This document shows positions 6,601 to 10,135 of a DNA stretch of 10,135 nucleotides, one piece after another (position 1 is the stretch's first letter; every line of letters starts with the position of its first letter). Both the position numbers and the translations under genes were made by a program. The notes beneath the pieces are model-generated. The model saw nothing but the letters and a program-made list of their open reading frames with translations. It searched no databases and had not been told where the DNA came from. Source of the stretch: PBB1 sp031390425. GTDB taxonomy: Bacteria; Pseudomonadota; Gammaproteobacteria; Burkholderiales; Burkholderiaceae_C. The stretch lies in assembly GCA_031390425.1 (NCBI GenBank), contig JANMTL010000316.1, forward strand, positions 1-10,135. Direction: 5' to 3'.

Positions 6601-8418
6601 TCAACCGTTCTCGCGCGAGGCCTTCTTGCGGTCGTGCTCTTTCAGATGGCGCTTGCGCAGGCGGATCGACTTCGGTGTGATCTCGACCAGCTCGTCGTCG
6701 GCGATGAACTCGACTGCGGTTTCCAGCGTCAGGATGATCGGCGGCGTGATCTTGATCGCGTCTTCCTTGCCCGAGACCCGGAAGTTGGTGAGCTGTTTGC
6801 CGCGCACCGCATTCACCACCAGGTCGTTGTCGCGTGAGTGGATGCCGACGATCATGCCTTCGTACAACGGGTCACCCGCCTTGACGAACATGCGGCCCCG
6901 ATCGTCGAGCTTGCCCAGCGAATACGTGACTGCCTCGCCGTCGTCCTGGCTGATCAGCACGCCCTGCTTGCGGCCCTCGATCTCGCCTTTGTAGGCTTCG
7001 TAGCTGTCGAAGATGTTGCTGATCAGGCCGGTGCCGCGCGTCAGATTCATGAACTCGTTGGCAAAGCCGATCAGCCCGCGCGCCGGAATGCGGTATTCGA
7101 GCCGCACGCGGCCGGTGCCGTCGGGTTCCATGTTGACCAGCTCAGCGCGGCGTTCGCCGAGCGCCTGCATCACTGCGCCCTGGTGCTGGTCTTCGACGTC
7201 GGCGGTCACCAGCTCGATCGGCTCGTGGCGCTCGTCGCCGACCATGCGGAACACCACGCGTGGCTTCGACACCGCCAGCTCGTAGCCTTCGCGGCGCATG
7301 GTTTCCAGCAGGATGGTCAGGTGCAGTTCACCGCGACCCATCACCTCGAAAATGCCGTCTTCGTCGGTGTCGCTGACCTTCAGCGCCACATTCGATTGCA
7401 ACTCGCGGTCGAGGCGATCACGCAACTGGCGGCTGGTGATGAACTTGCCTTCGCGGCCGGCCAAAGGCGAGTTGTTGACGCAGAAATTCATCGTCAGCGT
7501 CGGCTCATCGACCATCAACATCGGCAGCGGCAGCGGGTTCTCGAAACTGGTCAGCGTCACCCCGATGCCGATGCCCTCGATGCCGTTGATCAGCACGATG
7601 TCGCCCGGTCCGGCTTCGGTCGCCTGCTGGCGTTCCAGGCCCTCGAACTTCAGCACCTGGTTGACCCGTGCCTTGAAGGGGGTGCTGTCGGGGCCGCTGT
7701 AGACCGCGACCTCCTGCATCGGTTTGAGCGTGCCCTGGTTGATGCGGCCGATGCCGATGCGCCCGACGTAGCTCGAATAGTCGAGCGAGCAGATTTGCAA
7801 TTGCAGCGGGTCGTTCGGGCTGCCTTCGTGCGCCGGAACGTGCTGCAACATTGCATCAAACAGCGGCGCCAGATCGGTGCCCTTTTCATCTGCGGTCAGT
7901 GAGGCCCAGCCGTTCAGGCCCGAGGCGAAGACGACCGGGAAATCGAGCTGCTGCTCGGTTGCGCCGAGCTTGTCGAACAGATCGAACGTGGCGTTGATCA
8001 CGTAGTCGATCCGCGCGCCCGGCCTGTCGACCTTGTTGACCACGACGATCGGCTTCAAGCCGAGCGCCAGCGCCTTCTTGGTCACGAAGCGGGTCTGAGG
8101 CATCGGGCCTTCGACCGCATCGACCAGCAGCAGCACGCTGTCCACCATCGACAGCACGCGCTCGACCTCGCCGCCGAAGTCAGCGTGTCCGGGCGTGTCG
8201 ACGATGTTGATGTGCGTGCCCTTCCACTCGACCGCGCAGTTCTTCGACAGGATCGTGATGCCGCGTTCCTTCTCCAGGTCGTTGCTGTCCATCACGCGCT
8301 CGGCGACCTTTTCGTTTTGGCGGAAGGTGCCGCTCTGGCGCAGCAGTTGGTCGACCATCGTGGTCTTGCCATGGTCGACGTGGGCGATGATGGCGATGTT
8401 GCGGATCTGTCGGGTCAT
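6601..8418 (-). CDS. typA: Ribosome-associated translational GTPase TypA/BipA
   Basis: A 605-residue translational GTPase, the normal length for TypA/BipA, which binds ribosomes in an EF-G-like manner and supports 50S assembly and growth under stress and low temperature. The GTPase domain shows G1 AHVDHGKTT (12-20), switch region ERGITI (51-56), G3 DTPGH (74-78) and G4 NKVD (128-131). Later parts show the LEFRIPARGLIG-like segment (here LEYRIPARGLIGFANEF), domain V, and the TypA-specific C-terminal domain with RDNDLVVN and a basic tail (SIRLRKRHLKEHDRKK). I chose the ATG at 8418, beginning MTRQIRNIAIIAHVDHGK as in the family. The frame is open upstream, but only as a shadow of truB. It lies 13 bases after truB on the same strand, without a strong ribosome-binding site. 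Confidence 0.96.
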   Translation of the reverse strand: MTRQIRNIAIIAHVDHGKTTMVDQLLRQSGTFRQNEKVAERVMDSNDLEKERGITILSKNCAVEWKGTHINIVDTPGHADFGGEVERVLSMVDSVLLLVDAVEGPMPQTRFVTKKALALGLKPIVVVNKVDRPGARIDYVINATFDLFDKLGATEQQLDFPVVFASGLNGWASLTADEKGTDLAPLFDAMLQHVPAHEGSPNDPLQLQICSLDYSSYVGRIGIGRINQGTLKPMQEVAVYSGPDSTPFKARVNQVLKFEGLERQQATEAGPGDIVLINGIEGIGIGVTLTSFENPLPLPMLMVDEPTLTMNFCVNNSPLAGREGKFITSRQLRDRLDRELQSNVALKVSDTDEDGIFEVMGRGELHLTILLETMRREGYELAVSKPRVVFRMVGDERHEPIELVTADVEDQHQGAVMQALGERRAELVNMEPDGTGRVRLEYRIPARGLIGFANEFMNLTRGTGLISNIFDSYEAYKGEIEGRKQGVLISQDDGEAVTYSLGKLDDRGRMFVKAGDPLYEGMIVGIHSRDNDLVVNAVRGKQLTNFRVSGKEDAIKITPPIILTLETAVEFIADDELVEITPKSIRLRKRHLKEHDRKKASRENG

Positions 8419-8431
8419 GCTGTTTCTGCTT

Positions 8432-9502
8432 TCAGTTTTGCTGTGTATTCGCTGTGTATTCGGTGTGGCCAGGTCGGGCCGCGGGGTGCTGATCCGCCTC
8501 GGGTGACGGCGGCGTTGGCGGTGCTGGCAATGCTTGCGCTGCTTGCGGTGAAGTCGGCCCAACGATGAGGCCTTGCACTTCCAGCGGGCTCAAGAGCCGG
8601 GTCGAGATCAGTTCACCGGCTGTGATGTGGCCACTGCCGAGAAAGGCTTTGGCCTGCGGGCCGTAGACGCGCACCCGAGGCGTGTTCGGCAGCGCCAGAC
8701 GCCGGCGCACACCGCTCAGGAACCGGCCTGCGTCCTCGTCGTCGAGACGCACCACCGGCCAGTCGGCGATCAGGCTGTCGGCGTCGCCCAGCAGCGCATC
8801 GCGCTCGGCTTCGGTCATCGCCGCCAGCGATTCAAGCGTCTGCGCGCCGATCAAGGTCAGCGGCCCACTGCCGGTGCGGCGCAGCGCAGCCAGGTGCGCG
8901 CCGCAACCCAAGGCGCGGCCGATGTCTTCGGCCAGCGTGCGGATGTAGGTGCCTTTGCTGCAATGCACAGTGATCGTCCAGGCGTCGACGGAGCCGTTGA
9001 CCAGACCTGGATGCTGCAACTCGTCGATGTCGATGCGGTGAATCGTGACCTGGCGCGGTTCGCGCTCGATCTCGATGCCCGCACGCGCGTATTCGTAGAG
9101 CGGCTTGCCGTCGCGTTTCAACGCCGAATGCATCGGTGGCACCTGCGCGATGTCGCCGGTGAATTGCGCGCAGGCGGCTTCGAACTGCGCCCGGGTGACG
9201 TTCACCTCGGCACGTTCGAGCACCTCGCCTTCGGCGTCGGCGGTGGTGGTCGTGATGCCGAGCTGCAGCGTGGCACGGTAGGTCTTGTCCGCATCGAGAC
9301 CGATCTGCGAAAACTTTGTCGCCGCACCAAAGCACAGCGGCAGCAGCCCCGTGGCCAGCGGATCGAGCGTGCCGGTGTGGCCGGCCTTGTCGGCGCGATA
9401 CAGGCGCTTGGCTTTCATCAGCGCGTCGTTGCTCGACAAACCCCAGGGCTTGTCAAGCAGCAGCACGCCGTGGACCGCGCGACGTTGAACTCTCTGGCGC
9501 AA
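8432..9502 (-). CDS. truB: tRNA pseudouridine-55 synthase TruB (start uncertain)
   Basis: TruB converts U55 of the tRNA T-arm to pseudouridine. The N-terminal VHGVLLLDKPWGLSSNDAL, catalytic GHTGTLDPLATG, PPMHSALKRDGKPLYEYAR and the SKGTYIRTLAEDIG motif (Lys, Tyr and Arg of the active site) are all present. The frame is open back to a GTG at 9652, with an ATG at 9592. Those upstream codons lie in the palindromic repeat and encode a non-family head containing SHPQPSPQRDEG. With the TTG at 9502 the protein has 356 residues and puts the catalytic Asp at 47, against 48 in E. coli. The GTG at 9652 has a good GGGAGG eight bases upstream, so a 406-residue form cannot be excluded. The C-terminus has a Pro/Ala-rich tail of about 40 residues beyond the usual end. 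Confidence 0.92.
   Translation of the reverse strand: MRQRVQRRAVHGVLLLDKPWGLSSNDALMKAKRLYRADKAGHTGTLDPLATGLLPLCFGAATKFSQIGLDADKTYRATLQLGITTTTADAEGEVLERAEVNVTRAQFEAACAQFTGDIAQVPPMHSALKRDGKPLYEYARAGIEIEREPRQVTIHRIDIDELQHPGLVNGSVDAWTITVHCSKGTYIRTLAEDIGRALGCGAHLAALRRTGSGPLTLIGAQTLESLAAMTEAERDALLGDADSLIADWPVVRLDDEDAGRFLSGVRRRLALPNTPRVRVYGPQAKAFLGSGHITAGELISTRLLSPLEVQGLIVGPTSPQAAQALPAPPTPPSPEADQHPAARPGHTEYTANTQQN
8440..8461. repeat. Perfect 11-base tandem duplication at the 3' end of truB
   Basis: GCTGTGTATTC occurs twice in a row, at 8440-8450 and 8451-8461 on the + strand. It lies inside the last codons of truB on the minus strand, where the two copies are read in different frames because 11 is not a multiple of three. 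They encode part of the terminal EYTANTQQN. It is also about 22 bases upstream of the typA start. Confidence 0.85.
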
Positions 9503-9515
9503 AGCTGGGGTGACT

Positions 9516-9770
9516 CCCTCGTCCCTCTGGGGAGAGGGTTGGGGGTGAGATGGGGCTTTCGAGGCGCGCGCGCCGAGCCCATCGAACGGCATCGGCTCTT
9601 CAGCCGATGCGCGCCCTGCAAGTGAGGGGCTGCGAGCAGGCACTGTGGTCACTTGATGACCCTCCCTTGCAGGGCGCGTTCCGACTCGCAGGCCGGAACC
9701 GCTGAGCAGGCTGGCGGCATGCCGCTCGAAAGCCCCGCTCCGCCCCCAGCCCTCACCCAGAGGGAGAGGG
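9516..9770. repeat. Nested palindromic intergenic repeat (REP/BIME- or MITE-like)
   Basis: The outer arms are 9516-9563 and 9725-9770. Read on opposite strands they align over about 48 columns with roughly 39 identities and two one-base gaps. Both begin with CCCTC and a TCCCTCTGGG block and end with GGGGCTTTCGAG. Inside is a second inverted pair of 19 bases with one mismatch, 9610-9628 and 9660-9678. There is also a perfect nine-base hairpin (9589-9597 with 9602-9610, four-base loop) and the perfect palindromes GGCGCGCGCGCC (9563-9574) and CGGCATGCCG (9715-9724). The G-rich arm resembles the dispersed proteobacterial intergenic repeat with CCCTCTCCC...GAGAGGG cores. No transposase and no clear target-site duplication is seen. 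It fills nearly all the space between truB and rbfA. Confidence 0.7.
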
Positions 9771-9799
9771 AACCTGAAGAAGACAGGCCGCGCACGATG

Positions 9800-10135
9800 T
9801 CAGTCTTCCTTCGCCCGCGTCGCGTTTGCCTGCGCGATCAGCAGACTCAACTCAGCTGCCCGCTCAGTCGTGCGGTCGAAATGGAAATGCAGTGTCGGCA
9901 CGGTGTGAATTTGCAAGCGCTTGAAGAGCCCATTGCGCAGAAAACCTGCGGCTTCGTTCAACGCCAGTTCGCACTCGTGCGGATCGCCGACCAGCACCGA
10001 GAAGAACACCTTCGCGTGCGCATAGTCCGGCGTCACCTCGACCGCGTGCAGCGTCACCATGCCGACGCGCGGATCCTTCAGATCGCGGATCAGTCCCGCC
10101 ACATCGCGCTGGATTTGGTCGGCAACGCGGAATCC
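9800..10135 (-). CDS. rbfA: Ribosome-binding factor A, RbfA (5' end outside window)
   Basis: RbfA is a small KH-fold protein that binds the immature 30S subunit and helps mature the 5' end of 16S rRNA, especially in the cold. The frame is open through the right edge of the window: 111 residues are visible, starting GFRVADQIQRDVAGLIRDLKDPRVG, so only about ten N-terminal residues of a roughly 120-residue protein are missing. The internal ATG-like position at 10102 (a GTG) is not the real start, since the family's FRVADQIQRD motif precedes it. Other family signs are VTPDYAHAKVFFSVLVGD and the C-terminal PTLHFHFDRTTERAAELSLLI. It precedes truB on the same strand, as in the common infB-rbfA-truB order, separated from it by the palindromic repeat. 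Confidence 0.95.
   Translation of the reverse strand, partial: GFRVADQIQRDVAGLIRDLKDPRVGMVTLHAVEVTPDYAHAKVFFSVLVGDPHECELALNEAAGFLRNGLFKRLQIHTVPTLHFHFDRTTERAAELSLLIAQANATRAKED

Noticed and set aside
6838..7902. 354-codon + strand frame inside typA
   Set aside because: It is antisense to a full-length TypA with all GTPase motifs. The translation has no recognisable domain.
8419..8562. N-terminal extension of typA to 8562
   Set aside because: The 48 extra codons are the shadow of the truB 3' end in another frame. TypA proteins begin at the MTRQIRNIAII-like sequence.
8573..9625. 350-codon + strand frame opposite truB
   Set aside because: It is the complement of conserved TruB motifs and has no family resemblance of its own.

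Overview
This window comes from a high-GC purple photosynthetic bacterium. It is most likely a betaproteobacterium of the Burkholderiales (Rubrivivax/Leptothrix/Rhodoferax-like). That assignment rests on recalled protein similarity and gene order, not on a search. It covers the end of a photosynthesis gene cluster and the neighbouring translation/ribosome-maturation genes. No RNA genes, CRISPR array, insertion sequence with a transposase, or prophage was seen.

Positions 1-6512 (+ strand) hold the photosynthesis block: 3' end of bchL, then bchM, lhaA, puhA, puhB, puhC, acsF and puhE. Genes are tightly packed. Stop and start overlap as ATGA at bchM/lhaA and puhA/puhB, puhC starts one base after the puhB stop, and no spacer exceeds 41 bases. 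Together they make bacteriochlorophyll (BchL, BchM, AcsF), build and stabilise the reaction centre and LH1 antenna (PuhA, PuhB, PuhC, PuhE, LhaA) and couple pigment supply to complex assembly. AcsF, the oxygen-requiring ring-E cyclase, suggests pigment is made under oxic or micro-oxic conditions, while BchL belongs to an oxygen-sensitive nitrogenase-like enzyme.

Positions 6513-6600 are a short convergent spacer that ends the photosynthesis cluster. No strong terminator is visible in it.

Positions 6601-10135 (- strand) hold typA (bipA), truB and the partial rbfA. Read on the minus strand the order is rbfA-truB-typA, an arrangement common in Burkholderiales next to infB. truB and typA are 13 bases apart.

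The one unusual structure is a nested palindromic repeat at about 9516-9770, between rbfA and truB. It has two imperfect 46-48 base outer arms, a 19-base inner pair, a short perfect hairpin and perfect palindromes. It looks like a REP/BIME- or MITE-like non-coding element. It lies right at the 5' end of truB and appears to have displaced or extended the start of that gene. I found no convincing new multi-gene system; the rest is recognisable photosynthesis and translation machinery.
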